Shown here: piece after piece, positions 49,534 through 59,265 of the stretch
Layout of the letters: each line of letters opens with the position of its first letter
Position numbering within the stretch: position 1 is the first letter of the stretch
Source of the DNA: Roseimaritima sediminicola
Lineage (GTDB): Bacteria; Planctomycetota; Planctomycetia; Pirellulales; Pirellulaceae
DNA length: 64,000 nt
NCBI RefSeq assembly: GCF_009618275.1
Contig: NZ_WIAD01000009.1
Coordinates: 1-64,000, forward strand
Direction of reading: 5' to 3'
Made by a program: the position numbers and the translations under genes
The notes under the pieces: model-generated
Database searches by the model: none
Told to the model about the DNA's origin: nothing
Seen by the model: only the letters and a program-made list of their open reading frames with translations

Positions 49534-51651
49534 ATGAAGACGCCTATTTGCGGAGCCTTACTCCTTGCGGTTGCGACCCTCGCCGGGGCCACGGTTGCCT
49601 CGACCGCATCGGCCGCAGACGCTCCGCCCAACGTCGTCTTGATCTTTGCCGACGATCTCGGCTACGGCGATTTGGGGTGCTACGGAGCCACCAAAGTTCA
49701 GACGCCCAACATCGACCGCCTGGCCGCTCAGGGTCGTCGCTTCACCGACGCCCATTCGGTTTCGGCCGTATGCACCCCATCGCGGTACGCGTTGCTGACC
49801 GGCCAGTACCCGCTCCGCGCTCACGATGGCCGGGGCGTTTGGGGCCCGGCCCCGATCACTTCGCCCCTGATCATCGACACCGAAAAGACCACCATCGGCG
49901 ACGTGTTCAAGAACAAGGGTTATGACACGGCGGTGCTGGGCAAGTGGCATCTGGGTTTCAAACGCGGCACCAATGACTGGCAAGAACCTCTGCGTCCCGG
50001 ACCGCAGGACCTGGGCTTTGACTATTACTTTGGCATGCCGGTGGTGAACAGCGCCCCGCCCTACGTCTACGTCGAAAACGATCGCATCGTCGGTAGCGAC
50101 CCCGACGATCCGCTGGTGCACGTCGGCCGCGGCGCCAAAAACACCACCCCGATCACGAAGATTCCGCCGGAAGCCGCGCAGCGCAGTCCCAACCAGTTCC
50201 GCGGTGCCAAGAAAGCTCACGAGTTGTACAACGACTACGCGGTGGGCACCACTCTGGCCAAGAAATCCGTCCAGTGGATCGAACAACGCAAGGACACTCC
50301 GTTCTTTCTATATCTAACCACGACCAACATCCATCACCCCTTCACACCGGCCGAGCGTTTCCAGGGAACCAGTCAAGCCGGACTGTACGGTGACTACATC
50401 CACGAACTGGACTGGATCGTGGGCGAGATCCTTTCGTGTCTGGAAGAAAACGATCTGGACGACGACACCCTGGTGATCTTTACCAGCGACAACGGCGGCA
50501 TGTTCAACTTCGGTGGGCAGGCGGCTTTCCAAGCCGGGCATCGCCAAAACGGGGACCTGCTGGGTTTCAAGTTCGGCGTCTGGGAAGGCGGCCATCGTGT
50601 GCCGCTGATCGTGCGTTGGCCGGGCAAAGTGCCACCCGGAACGACCTCGGACCAATTGCTCGGCAACGTGGATATGTTGGCGACGTTCGCGGCATTGACC
50701 GATCAGCCACTGCCCGAGAACGAACAGATCGACAGCGTCAACATGCTGCCCGCTTTTGTCGACAACCCTCAACAGCCGCTGCGGGATCACTTGATCCTGG
50801 CCCCGTACAAAGGCACCCATCTGTCGGTTCGCAAGGGGCGGTGGATGTACATTCCGGCTCGCGGCAGTGGTGGTTTCGGAGGCAGCAAACCCAGTCATCA
50901 CACCTTTGCGGGACCGCCGGCGGCCAGTTTTGTCGGCTCGGTCAACAGCGACATCGTCGACGGCAAGATCCGCAGGAATGCGCCGCCGGCCCAGCTGTAC
51001 GACCTGCACGCCGATGTGCGGCAGACACAGAATGTCTACGACGCCCATCCCGAGGTCGTCGAGCAGATGAAGGCGCTGCTGGATCGTTACGAAGTGGCGA
51101 AGCAGCCAGCGCGGAAAACCGGTTCACGCAATTCGGGGAACCCGGCGAAAAAAGAACCGGCCGGGCCCAGCGAGCGGAGCGTATCCTTCGATTTCGAATC
51201 GGGCCGGCTCGATCCGTGGCAGATTGTCGAAGGCCAGTTCAGCCATCCGGTCGGCAGCCGATCAACCTTCTTCAGAAGCCAACAGGAATACAACAAGCAG
51301 GGCGAGTACTACCTGACGACACTGGAATCCTCGCCCCAGGCCGAACGCGGGCAGGACAGCCAAACCGGCGTGATTGTTTCGCCCGCCTTCATCCCCGAAG
51401 GCGGAACCATGACGTTCCGGATCGGTGGCGGGCGCGGGCCAAACACCTACGCCGCCCTCTGTACGGCTGACGGCAAAGAGGTCGCCAAGGCCCGCGGCAT
51501 CAATGACCAAACGATGCAGAAAGCGTCCTGGGATCTCGCTCCGTATGCGGGTCAGAGAATGTTCATCAAAGTCGTCGACAAGTCGACCGGCGGCTGGGGG
51601 CACGTCACCGTCGACAACTTTCAGTTCGACGGCGAAGTGCTGGCCGAGTGA
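49534..51651 (+). CDS. Sulfatase with C-terminal beta domain (705 aa)
   Basis: A signal peptide (MKTPICGALLLAVATLAGATVASTASA) is followed by the alkaline-phosphatase-fold sulfatase domain. Metal aspartates occur in VVLIFADDLGYGDLGCYG, and Cys80 in CTPSR is the formylglycine site. LGKWHLG and FTSDNGG complete the active site. The domain ends near residue 520. A C-terminal beta-sandwich from about 550 (FDFESGRLDPWQIVEGQF...GEYYLTTLES...GGWGHVTVDNFQF) resembles the glycan-binding domain attached to GH32 levanases, which is unusual on a sulfatase. Together with the neighbours it fits sulfated-polysaccharide use. Confidence 0.92.
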   Translation: MKTPICGALLLAVATLAGATVASTASAADAPPNVVLIFADDLGYGDLGCYGATKVQTPNIDRLAAQGRRFTDAHSVSAVCTPSRYALLTGQYPLRAHDGRGVWGPAPITSPLIIDTEKTTIGDVFKNKGYDTAVLGKWHLGFKRGTNDWQEPLRPGPQDLGFDYYFGMPVVNSAPPYVYVENDRIVGSDPDDPLVHVGRGAKNTTPITKIPPEAAQRSPNQFRGAKKAHELYNDYAVGTTLAKKSVQWIEQRKDTPFFLYLTTTNIHHPFTPAERFQGTSQAGLYGDYIHELDWIVGEILSCLEENDLDDDTLVIFTSDNGGMFNFGGQAAFQAGHRQNGDLLGFKFGVWEGGHRVPLIVRWPGKVPPGTTSDQLLGNVDMLATFAALTDQPLPENEQIDSVNMLPAFVDNPQQPLRDHLILAPYKGTHLSVRKGRWMYIPARGSGGFGGSKPSHHTFAGPPAASFVGSVNSDIVDGKIRRNAPPAQLYDLHADVRQTQNVYDAHPEVVEQMKALLDRYEVAKQPARKTGSRNSGNPAKKEPAGPSERSVSFDFESGRLDPWQIVEGQFSHPVGSRSTFFRSQQEYNKQGEYYLTTLESSPQAERGQDSQTGVIVSPAFIPEGGTMTFRIGGGRGPNTYAALCTADGKEVAKARGINDQTMQKASWDLAPYAGQRMFIKVVDKSTGGWGHVTVDNFQFDGEVLAE

Positions 51652-51749
51652 TCGCTTTCCGCCGAAGCGATCGCCCGCGAGCGCCAGCGGCGACACCCCG
51701 ATCACAATAATCACAACCGACACCGCAAGCCTCGCCGAAAGAAATCGCC

Positions 51750-53153
51750 ATGAAACTCATCTCGCTTGCCAGTTTATTGATCCTGGGATTGCTTCCGTCG
51801 CTGACAGCTGCGGAGCCTGAAAAACCCAACTTTGTCATCATCTTTACCGACGACCAAGGCTACGGCGATCTCGGTTGCTTTGGCGCCGACCACGTCCATA
51901 CGCCGCGCATCGATCAGATGGCCGCCGAAGGGGCGCGGCTGACCAGCTTCTACGTCGCGGCTCCGGTTTGCACGCCTTCCCGAGCGGCGTTGATGACCGG
52001 TTGTTACCCGAAACGCATCAACATGGCCACAGGGTCCAACTTCGGCGTGTTGCTGGCCGCCGATCCCAAGGGTTTGCATCCTGACGAAATCACCATCGCC
52101 GAGGTGCTCCAGTCCGCCGGCTATGCGACGGGCATGTTTGGCAAGTGGCACCTGGGAGACCAGCCCGAGTTCCTGCCCACGCAACAGGGATTCGATGAAT
52201 TCTTTGGCATCCCCTTCAGCCACGACATTCACCCCTACCATCCTCGCCAGGATCATTATGGATTCCCTCCGCTACCGCTGCTCGAGAACGACCAAGTCGT
52301 CGAGCTGGATCCGGATGCGGACTATCTGACCAAGCGAATCACGGAGCGTGCGGTGTCGTTCATCGAACGACATAAAGACGAACCGTTCTTCCTGTACGTC
52401 CCGCATCCGATTCCGCACGCCCCCCTGCACGTCTCACCGCCGTTCATTACAACCGTCGCGGGCGACGTCGCGGCGACGCTGGAAGCCGAGGACGGCAACA
52501 TCGATTACCGCACTCGCGACAAGCTGTTTCCGCAGGCGATCGCCGAAATTGATTGGTCCGTTGGCCAAATCCTGGACGCCCTGAAGGAGAACGGCGTGGA
52601 CGAAAATACCCTGGTCCTGTTCACCTCCGACAACGGCCCTCCGAAAAGAACGCTGTGCGCCAGCCCCGGCCCCTTGCGTGGGCATAAGGGCACGGCGTTG
52701 GAAGGCGGCATGCGCGAGCCCACCGTCGTCCGCTGGCCGGGCAAAATCCCCGCCGGCATGCCCAACGACCAGATGATGACGACGATGGATCTGTTGCCCA
52801 CCTTCGCCAAGCTGGCCGGGGCAACGCTGCCCACCGATCGCGTGATCGACGGCAAGGACGTCTGGCCCACGCTCAGTGGCCAGGCGCCGACGCCGCACGA
52901 AACCTTCTTCTACCATCGCGGCAACACCCTGGCCGCGGTCCGCTCCGGTAAATGGAAGCTGCACGTCCATAGGGGCCGGCCGGCGCAGCTGTATGATCTT
53001 GAAAACGACATCGCCGAAAAGAAGAACCTTGCGAAATCACATCCGCAGGTCGTCAAACGACTGAAAGCCCACTTGGATGCCTTTGCAAAAGATATCGCCG
53101 AAAACAGCCGGCCCGCAGCCTTTGTCGAGAACCCGAAACCGCTTTCGAAATAA
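51750..53153 (+). CDS. Sulfatase (467 aa)
   Basis: Signal peptide MKLISLASLLILGLLPSLTAA, then FVIIFTDDQGYGDLGCFG (metal site), the formylglycine site Cys74 in CTPSRAALMTG, MFGKWHLGD and LFTSDNGPPKRT. The C-terminal LYDLENDIAEKKNLAKSHP is typical for the family. Length is standard for a simple exo-sulfatase. The gene follows the first sulfatase by 98 bp and precedes the GH117-type gene by 29 bp, so all three may be one transcript. Confidence 0.93.
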   Translation: MKLISLASLLILGLLPSLTAAEPEKPNFVIIFTDDQGYGDLGCFGADHVHTPRIDQMAAEGARLTSFYVAAPVCTPSRAALMTGCYPKRINMATGSNFGVLLAADPKGLHPDEITIAEVLQSAGYATGMFGKWHLGDQPEFLPTQQGFDEFFGIPFSHDIHPYHPRQDHYGFPPLPLLENDQVVELDPDADYLTKRITERAVSFIERHKDEPFFLYVPHPIPHAPLHVSPPFITTVAGDVAATLEAEDGNIDYRTRDKLFPQAIAEIDWSVGQILDALKENGVDENTLVLFTSDNGPPKRTLCASPGPLRGHKGTALEGGMREPTVVRWPGKIPAGMPNDQMMTTMDLLPTFAKLAGATLPTDRVIDGKDVWPTLSGQAPTPHETFFYHRGNTLAAVRSGKWKLHVHRGRPAQLYDLENDIAEKKNLAKSHPQVVKRLKAHLDAFAKDIAENSRPAAFVENPKPLSK

Positions 53154-53182
53154 TCGCGTTACAACCGCCTCCGGAGCCCAGC

Positions 53183-55327
53183 ATGATGAGACCTCTCCTG
53201 TTCGCAGCCACCACCTTGATCGCGGCCGTCACCGCCGCGGAGGTGTCCCCAGTACACGCCGACGATGCGGAGTTTCCGACCGTCACGGTCACGCACTCCG
53301 CCCTCGAAGGCATCGGTGCCGAACCCGGCGTAATGCGCCGCGACCCCAGCGATGTGATCAAAGTCGGTGACCTGTACTACGTCTGGTACTCCAAAGGAAA
53401 GATCTCGCCGGGGTACGATGCAACCGTTTGGTACGCGACCTCGAAGGACGGGCATGTCTGGGCCGAGCAAGGCCGGGCACTGGGCAAAGGCGAACCGGGC
53501 AGCTGGGAAGGGGCGAGCGTGTTCACGCCCAACATCCTCGTCGCCGAGGGGCGCTACTGGCTGTTCTATACCGGCACCTCGCGCAAGTTCGGCAAGGGTT
53601 TCAATCCGGATTCTAAAATCGGCGTCGCCGTAGCCGATTCGCCCGATGGTCCTTGGACGCGGTTGGACTCCAACCCGGTGCTGACCAACAGTGATAACCG
53701 CGAGGATTTCGACAGCCACTTGGTCGACGATGCCTGCCTGATCGTCCGCGACGGAAAGTTCTGGCTGTACTACAAAGGCCGCCAACTGGGCAAAGGCCCC
53801 GGGCAGACGCAGATGGGATTGGCCGTCGCCGACCAGCCCCAGGGGCCCTATGTCAAACACCCATCCAATCCCGTCATCCCCGGCAACCACGAAGTGCTGG
53901 TCTGGCCCCAGGGCCCCGGCGTCGCGGCGATGATCGGCACCACCGGCCCCAAGGCAATCACCAACTCGATTCTCTACGCCGAAGATGGGCTGCAGTTTTC
54001 CAAAACACACAAAGTGATCGATGGGCCGTGGGCGGGTGGGACCTATCGTCCCGAGGCGTTCACCGATAGCGGCAAGGGCGAAATCCCCGAGTGGGGCGTC
54101 GAGATCGGTCGCAACAAGGGCAGACGCGGCGGCCTGCCCTTCATCCAGCGGTTTGACGTCCAGGCCGGCGGCTTTGCCGAAGACGTCGCCTTCATGCAGC
54201 AACACACCCCGATCGTTCTGCTGCAAGAAGGCGATGCCGCCGTTGCGCTAGCCCCCCAGTACCAGGGCCGGGTGATGACCAGCACGTTTGATCGTCAGAG
54301 CGGCCCCAGCTTCGGCTGGATCAACCGTCCCGTCATCGCGCAGGGCTTTCTCTCCGACGCGGAAAGACAGGGCAAGCTGGAAGAACATATTTATATCTTC
54401 GGCGGTGAAGAACGATTCTGGCTGGGCCCCGAAGGCGGACAGTATGCGCTGTTCTTCAAGCCCGGCACGAAGTTCGAATTTGCCGACTGGACCACTCCCC
54501 CGGCCATCGACACCGAAACCTATGAGGTCGTCGAGCAAACCGATTCGTCGGCAACTTTCCAGCATGCGACTCGCCTGACGAATCATAGCGGTACGCAATT
54601 CGACGTAGGCATCCAGCGGACGGTAAAACTGCTGGACGAACAGCAGGTTTCGCAGCTGTTGGACGTCGAACTGTCGCCGGAGCTGCATCTGGTGGCTTAT
54701 GAAACGGACAACCGGATCACCAATACCGGCACCGATGCCTGGAAGCCGGACACCGGCTTGCTTTCGATCTGGATCCTGGGCATGTACAACCCCTCGCCCG
54801 AAACCACCGTCGTGATTCCCTTCAAAGCCGGCGACGAAGCCGCTCTCGGGCCGAAAGTCAACGACGCCTACTTCGGCAAAGTGCCGGCAGAATACTTGCA
54901 GGTCGCAGACGACAAACTCTTCTTCCGCGGCGACGGCACGCGGCGTGGCAAAATCGGTATTTCGCCTCGGCGGTCGCAAGGCATCGCCGGCAGTTACGAC
55001 GCGGCCGGACAGGTCTTGAACATCGTCACCTACAACGTCCAGGACGCCCCGCATGGGTTTGTCAATTCCATGTGGGAAGTGCAGGACGAACCCTACGGCG
55101 GCGACGTGATCAACGCCTACAACGATGGCTCGCCCGAACCCGGACAACCACCGCTCGGCCCGTTCTACGAACTGGAAACATCTTCTCCGGCCGCCGCACT
55201 GCAGTCCGGCCAGGCGATGCAGCACGTCCAGCGGACCTTCCATATCCAAGGCTCCGAACAGCAACTCGCGCCGCTCGCCAAACAACTGCTGGGCGTGGAT
55301 CTCCAGACCATCAAAGCGGCCTTTTAA
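53183..55327 (+). CDS. GH117-like hydrolase fused to a DUF6786 domain (714 aa)
   Basis: After a signal peptide (MMRPLLFAATTLIAAVTA...VHA), residues about 50-335 match five-bladed GH117 enzymes: MRRDPSDVIKVGDLYYVWYSKG, WYATSKDGHVWAEQG, FTPNILVAEGRYWLFYTGT, DSHLVDDACLIVRDGKFWLYYKGR. GH117 releases 3,6-anhydro-galactose from agar-type oligosaccharides. From about residue 340 a complete DUF6786 domain begins (FMQQHTPIVLLQEGDAAVALAPQYQGRVMTST, WLGPEGGQYALFFKPGTKFEFADWTTPPAIDTETYEVVE, NIVTYNV). I know both as separate proteins, so the continuous frame is notable. It is next to two sulfatases and the symporter. Confidence 0.8.
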   Translation: MMRPLLFAATTLIAAVTAAEVSPVHADDAEFPTVTVTHSALEGIGAEPGVMRRDPSDVIKVGDLYYVWYSKGKISPGYDATVWYATSKDGHVWAEQGRALGKGEPGSWEGASVFTPNILVAEGRYWLFYTGTSRKFGKGFNPDSKIGVAVADSPDGPWTRLDSNPVLTNSDNREDFDSHLVDDACLIVRDGKFWLYYKGRQLGKGPGQTQMGLAVADQPQGPYVKHPSNPVIPGNHEVLVWPQGPGVAAMIGTTGPKAITNSILYAEDGLQFSKTHKVIDGPWAGGTYRPEAFTDSGKGEIPEWGVEIGRNKGRRGGLPFIQRFDVQAGGFAEDVAFMQQHTPIVLLQEGDAAVALAPQYQGRVMTSTFDRQSGPSFGWINRPVIAQGFLSDAERQGKLEEHIYIFGGEERFWLGPEGGQYALFFKPGTKFEFADWTTPPAIDTETYEVVEQTDSSATFQHATRLTNHSGTQFDVGIQRTVKLLDEQQVSQLLDVELSPELHLVAYETDNRITNTGTDAWKPDTGLLSIWILGMYNPSPETTVVIPFKAGDEAALGPKVNDAYFGKVPAEYLQVADDKLFFRGDGTRRGKIGISPRRSQGIAGSYDAAGQVLNIVTYNVQDAPHGFVNSMWEVQDEPYGGDVINAYNDGSPEPGQPPLGPFYELETSSPAAALQSGQAMQHVQRTFHIQGSEQQLAPLAKQLLGVDLQTIKAAF

Positions 55328-55680
55328 ATATAAGAACGGCCTTTTAAATATTAGATTGTCTCTCCCCTCTCCCCCGAATCCTGGCGAGCCTAAGCGAGTC
55401 AGGATTCGGGGGAGAGGGGCCGGGGGTGAGGGGGCACAGGGGCATGCACCGGAGCTTTCGTATCCGTATCCATACCGACCCGATCCGACCATCGGAGTCG
55501 CGTCGATAGCAGGCGGTGTGAGACCCGCGGCTCGGGGCTTGTTGTTTTGGGTGAGCCGCAAGGCCTAGCCGTAGGTCCCAGCGCCACGAACCGGCGGCTA
55601 GTGCCTTGCCGCTCACCATTAAATCCGCACTGTCGACTAAATCGACAGCCCGCTCGCGCCGTCGGCTCCGCCCCTCCAAA
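55328..55680. repeat. Intergenic region with dispersed repeats
   Basis: A direct repeat of CGGCCTTTTAAATAT (55318 and 55336) is followed by the CTCTCCCC/GGGGGTGAGGGGG inverted repeat (55359-55440) and a GTATCCGTATCC word. A TGAGCCGCAAGGCCTAGCC-type element lies near 55552-55620. No gene is seen. Confidence 0.7.
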
Positions 55681-55686
55681 AAACTC

Positions 55687-55733
55687 TTGACGGCGTACAA
55701 CCGTACGGCATACACTTCAAGTACAGTTGTACT
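55687..55733 (+). promoter_or_regulatory. Promoter and BlaI-type operators of the blaI-blaR1 pair
   Basis: TTGACG (55687-55692) and TACACT (55711-55716) are spaced by 18 bp. Two inverted repeats overlap this promoter: GTACAACCGTAC (55695-55706) in the spacer and AGTACAGTTGTACT (55720-55733) after the -10 box, centres 26 bp apart. They resemble the TACAnnTGTA-type half-site pairs bound by BlaI/MecI repressors, and they lie just before the BlaI-like gene, so autoregulation is very likely. Confidence 0.75.
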
Positions 55734-55769
55734 GCAAACTTTCTGGTGTGGCGGGAAAGCGGAGATCAG

Positions 55770-56150
55770 ATGGGCGAACGACCGGCTTTATCGAAGGGCG
55801 AGATGGAGGTGGCTCGGGTGCTGTGGGAAATCGGTCCGGCCGGCGTGCGGCAGGTCCACGAGACGCTTTCCGAGCAGCGTGAAATCGACTTTGCCACCGT
55901 GCAGACGTACCTGCGGCGGCTGGAACGAAAGGGCTATGCCAGCAGCCGCCGTGACGGGCGGGCTCGCATCTATTCGGCTCGAACCAAACCGCGGACCGTG
56001 ATCCGCGAGACCGTCGATGAACTGGTCGAACGGCTGTTTGGTGGGGATACGATGCCGCTGGTGCGACACCTGATCGAAGATCGAGGTTTGCAAGCCGAGG
56101 ACCTCGACGAGCTGCGTGAATTGATCGATCGCATGGAACAGGGGGAATGA
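55770..56150 (+). CDS. BlaI/MecI/CopY-family repressor (126 aa)
   Basis: ATG 55770 has GGAG five bases upstream; an in-frame GTG at 55746 is less likely. The winged helix PALSKGEMEVARVLWEIGPAGVRQVHETL...FATVQTYLRRLERKGYASSRRDGRARIYSA is the diagnostic DNA-binding part, followed by the dimer helices and a region cut by the partner protease in this family. It overlaps the M56 gene by four bases (ATGA). It probably represses its own operon through the palindromes at 55695-55733. Confidence 0.92.
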   Translation: MGERPALSKGEMEVARVLWEIGPAGVRQVHETLSEQREIDFATVQTYLRRLERKGYASSRRDGRARIYSARTKPRTVIRETVDELVERLFGGDTMPLVRHLIEDRGLQAEDLDELRELIDRMEQGE

Positions 56151-59125
56151 CCATGAGCTGGTTCAGTGAGGCGTTTTCCGAAAGCGGTGTCTTCTCCCTA
56201 CTAGCGCAGCACCTTTGGCAAGTGTCGCTATTAGCTGCGATCGCGTGGGTGTTGGCTATGTGGTTGGGCGATCGTCGGCCGTATCTGACGTATGGCTTGT
56301 GGTTGCTGGTGCTGCTGAAATGCCTGATCCCACCGCTCGTCGCGGTTCCCTACGCACCGTTCTGTTGGCTGCAGACGACGACTCAACGCTCAAACGCGGT
56401 GGCCTCCGTCGACGATGTGTCAGCTGCAGCCAGCCCGCCGGTGTCTGCGTCTCCGGCAAAGGATGGTTCAACCAGCAAACCGCCGGCCCCGGCACCGCTG
56501 CCTCAGCCGGCCGCGTCGAAGTCTGCCCCCAGTACGGATTGGCATTCGTCCTTCGCCGCGTCGTCATCCTCCTCAGCTCGTGTCGCGCCGGCACCTGCCA
56601 CGGCGAATCAAAACAACAGCCCAGGTTGCAACTGGCAAGCCCTCGTGGTGGCCCTGTGGCTGGGTGGCAGTTGCCTGGCACTGGTGATTGCGGCGGGGCG
56701 ACTGCTCAGGTTCATGCGGCGGGCTCGCTCGTCCCGCGTGGAGCCTCAGGGCGAAACGGTCGAGGTTTTCGAGCGTTTGCGGGAGGAACTCGGCCGGCGA
56801 TCCATGCGGCGGTGGCGACGCGCCCAGCTGTACGTCGTGGATGAGATGCTCGGGCCCGCGGTCGTTGGCCTCTGGCGACCGGTGGTGTTGCTGCCGCGAG
56901 TGTTGGAACGCGACTGCACGCCCCACGAACTGAGGATTCTGTTGGCCCATGAGTGGATGCACGTTCGCCGAGGCGATCTGTACGGAGCGATCGTGCACGC
57001 GCTGGCCGTGTGCCTGTGGTGGTTTCATCCGCTTGTCCGCTGGGCCGGACGGCGATTTGAACAGGCCACCGAACGTTGCTGCGATCAACAGACCGTCGCC
57101 AGCCTCGGCTGTACCCCCGCCGAATACGCGCGGGTGCTGCTAGGCGTGCTGGAACGAAAGTATCCGTTGCGTGTGGCTCCGGCGCTGCCGGGCGTGCGAC
57201 CGATGCACTTAACCAAGCAGAGGATGGAGCAGATCATGCGTATGAAGCCCGAACGAGTGTCACGGCCCTGGTGGTCGCGTCTGGTGCTGTGGAGCGTTGG
57301 CCTGGCCGTCCTGCCGGGCGGAGCTTGGCTGGCAGCACAAGAGCAGCGGTCGACGGTCGGGCGGTTGTTGGAGAAGCAGCGGAAAAACACTCAGACCCCG
57401 GTTGGCGACGTGGCCGATGCCTTTTCTTCGCCGACGCTCGAGGACGCCGAACCGCCGGCCCTGCTGGTCCGACAATACGATGTCCGCGACCAAATCGCCA
57501 AGCTGGTTGCTGAACAAGACGTCGACCATTCCAAGGCACGGAGCATGTTGACCGTTGGACTACGCCAGTTGAACCGAACCGAGGTCGAGCCAGAAAGCGT
57601 CATCTTTCAGGGCGACGATCAGCTGGTCGTCAAAGCTTCGGAAAGCTTCCACCAGTGGCTGACAGACGAACTGGATCGCATCGCCGAGTTCGGCTACCAG
57701 CACCAGATCGCTATCACCACCCGTTTCGTCTCGCTGCCTGTCGCAAGGCTGGAAGGCATCGTCCTGGACTGGGATGCCAAGACGCGTACCGATTCCGGCC
57801 TGCCGGTGCTGACCGCAACCTTGTCGACCGAAGCGACCGCGCGGTTGCTGAACGAGTTCCAGCAGGACGCCCGCACGAATGTGTTAATGGCGCCCAAGGT
57901 CACCGTTTTCAATGGCCAGCAATTCCGGTTGACCGACACGACACAACGACCGTTCGTAGTCGGCGTTCGCGAGGCGTCCAAGAGTCGACAACAAGCATAC
58001 ACGCCGTCTGTCGACCGCCCTTCGCTGGCGCTTATGGAAGAAGGCATCCGCATGGAGGTGCGCCCGACCAACCGCGGGGACCACATCACCTGGGACGTTG
58101 TGTTCGAACGCAAGATGCTGCAAGACGTCGGCAACCTGACCTTCCAGCGACTCGGCGAGGCGGTCACGCTGCAAGTACCGCGAAGCACACGGGACGCCTT
58201 TACTACGTCCCTGCAGGCCTCACACACGGCCACGTTAGCTTTTGCCCTGCCGAGTCAGGACAGCACCGAATCGCTGCTGATGATCCTGTTGACGCCTGAA
58301 CGCATTCAAACCGGCGAACCCCCGCGTCCGGCCCCGATCGCCGACGCCAATCCACCCGCTGCCACGCAAACAGAAGCCCATGCCATCGTCCCGCCAGCGA
58401 TACTCCTGCCGTCCGACTACTACCAGCCGATGGAGTCGCCCGCCAGCGCTGACGTCCCGCATAAAAACAATGCTGGTGTCACCATGTTGCTGAAAGCCGA
58501 TGGGCCCCCCATGGACGAAGCCGCCACGAAGGAGATCCGTGAGTTTCTTGCCGCATTCGTCGATACAACTCACGTCACTGGCAACTTCAAACACGAACTG
58601 CACGACAGCAAACTGGAACTCTCCGGAACCAATGTGGCCATCGCATTGGACGCGGTCAGCGATTGGCGTCTGTTTACCGCTCGCGGCGTGGTGACGTTTG
58701 CTCCCGCGAAAGAGCATCCCGATCAATTGTCGCTGCACGTTCGCGCCCACGCCGAACAGGTAATCGAGATGGATTTGATGGAGGGCATGCGAGCGGTGGG
58801 CACCGAAATGACCTACGACGAAGTGAACCTCGAATGGTCCGGCAACCCGGCCCGGCTTTTCTATGCCCCTGACAATGCCGCCGGCGAAGCCCAACGTATC
58901 CGCTACGGCGAAGGGCTGGAGTTGCAGGGTTCGGCTACCCTCACGATCGGTGAGACCACCTTACGAGCCGATCGGATCACAACGATCGATGAGGGCGATC
59001 AAGGCTGGTTGCGTTTGCAAGGCAACGTCCGCGTCCAGCGCCAACGCGAGGGCGACGACGAGCCGCTCGAACTAGAAGCCAGCGAGATGTACTTCGATCT
59101 GGAAACGCATGCCCTGCGGCTGTGA
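56147..59125 (+). CDS. BlaR1-like M56 metallopeptidase with secretin-like and LptA-like parts (992 aa)
   Basis: N-terminal membrane spans (LLAQHLWQVSLLAAIAWVLAMWLG and following) and a Pro/Ser loop lead to the M56 peptidase: zinc motif HEWMH at 268-272 and the downstream ERCCD near 309. A further span lies near 378-395. Instead of a penicillin-binding sensor, the outer part has a secretin-like segment (ARLLNEFQQDARTNVLMAPKVTVFNGQQFRL, about 565-595) and a C-terminal region reminiscent of LptA/OstA (GTNVAIALDAVSDWRLFTARGVVTFAP...LEASEMYFDLETHALRL). It presumably senses an envelope signal and inactivates the repressor. Confidence 0.85.
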   Translation: MTMSWFSEAFSESGVFSLLAQHLWQVSLLAAIAWVLAMWLGDRRPYLTYGLWLLVLLKCLIPPLVAVPYAPFCWLQTTTQRSNAVASVDDVSAAASPPVSASPAKDGSTSKPPAPAPLPQPAASKSAPSTDWHSSFAASSSSSARVAPAPATANQNNSPGCNWQALVVALWLGGSCLALVIAAGRLLRFMRRARSSRVEPQGETVEVFERLREELGRRSMRRWRRAQLYVVDEMLGPAVVGLWRPVVLLPRVLERDCTPHELRILLAHEWMHVRRGDLYGAIVHALAVCLWWFHPLVRWAGRRFEQATERCCDQQTVASLGCTPAEYARVLLGVLERKYPLRVAPALPGVRPMHLTKQRMEQIMRMKPERVSRPWWSRLVLWSVGLAVLPGGAWLAAQEQRSTVGRLLEKQRKNTQTPVGDVADAFSSPTLEDAEPPALLVRQYDVRDQIAKLVAEQDVDHSKARSMLTVGLRQLNRTEVEPESVIFQGDDQLVVKASESFHQWLTDELDRIAEFGYQHQIAITTRFVSLPVARLEGIVLDWDAKTRTDSGLPVLTATLSTEATARLLNEFQQDARTNVLMAPKVTVFNGQQFRLTDTTQRPFVVGVREASKSRQQAYTPSVDRPSLALMEEGIRMEVRPTNRGDHITWDVVFERKMLQDVGNLTFQRLGEAVTLQVPRSTRDAFTTSLQASHTATLAFALPSQDSTESLLMILLTPERIQTGEPPRPAPIADANPPAATQTEAHAIVPPAILLPSDYYQPMESPASADVPHKNNAGVTMLLKADGPPMDEAATKEIREFLAAFVDTTHVTGNFKHELHDSKLELSGTNVAIALDAVSDWRLFTARGVVTFAPAKEHPDQLSLHVRAHAEQVIEMDLMEGMRAVGTEMTYDEVNLEWSGNPARLFYAPDNAAGEAQRIRYGEGLELQGSATLTIGETTLRADRITTIDEGDQGWLRLQGNVRVQRQREGDDEPLELEASEMYFDLETHALRL

Positions 59126-59265
59126 TCGTCGCGCCAGCATGATCAACATGGTTGATTTTGACCCGCGGCCAGCATACAAGTCAGGCAGTACCGAAGGCGG
59201 GGCCGGTACGCTGCCGGACCTGCCTTCCGGTTCCTGACTGCTGATTCCCCAAACGGACGAACACC

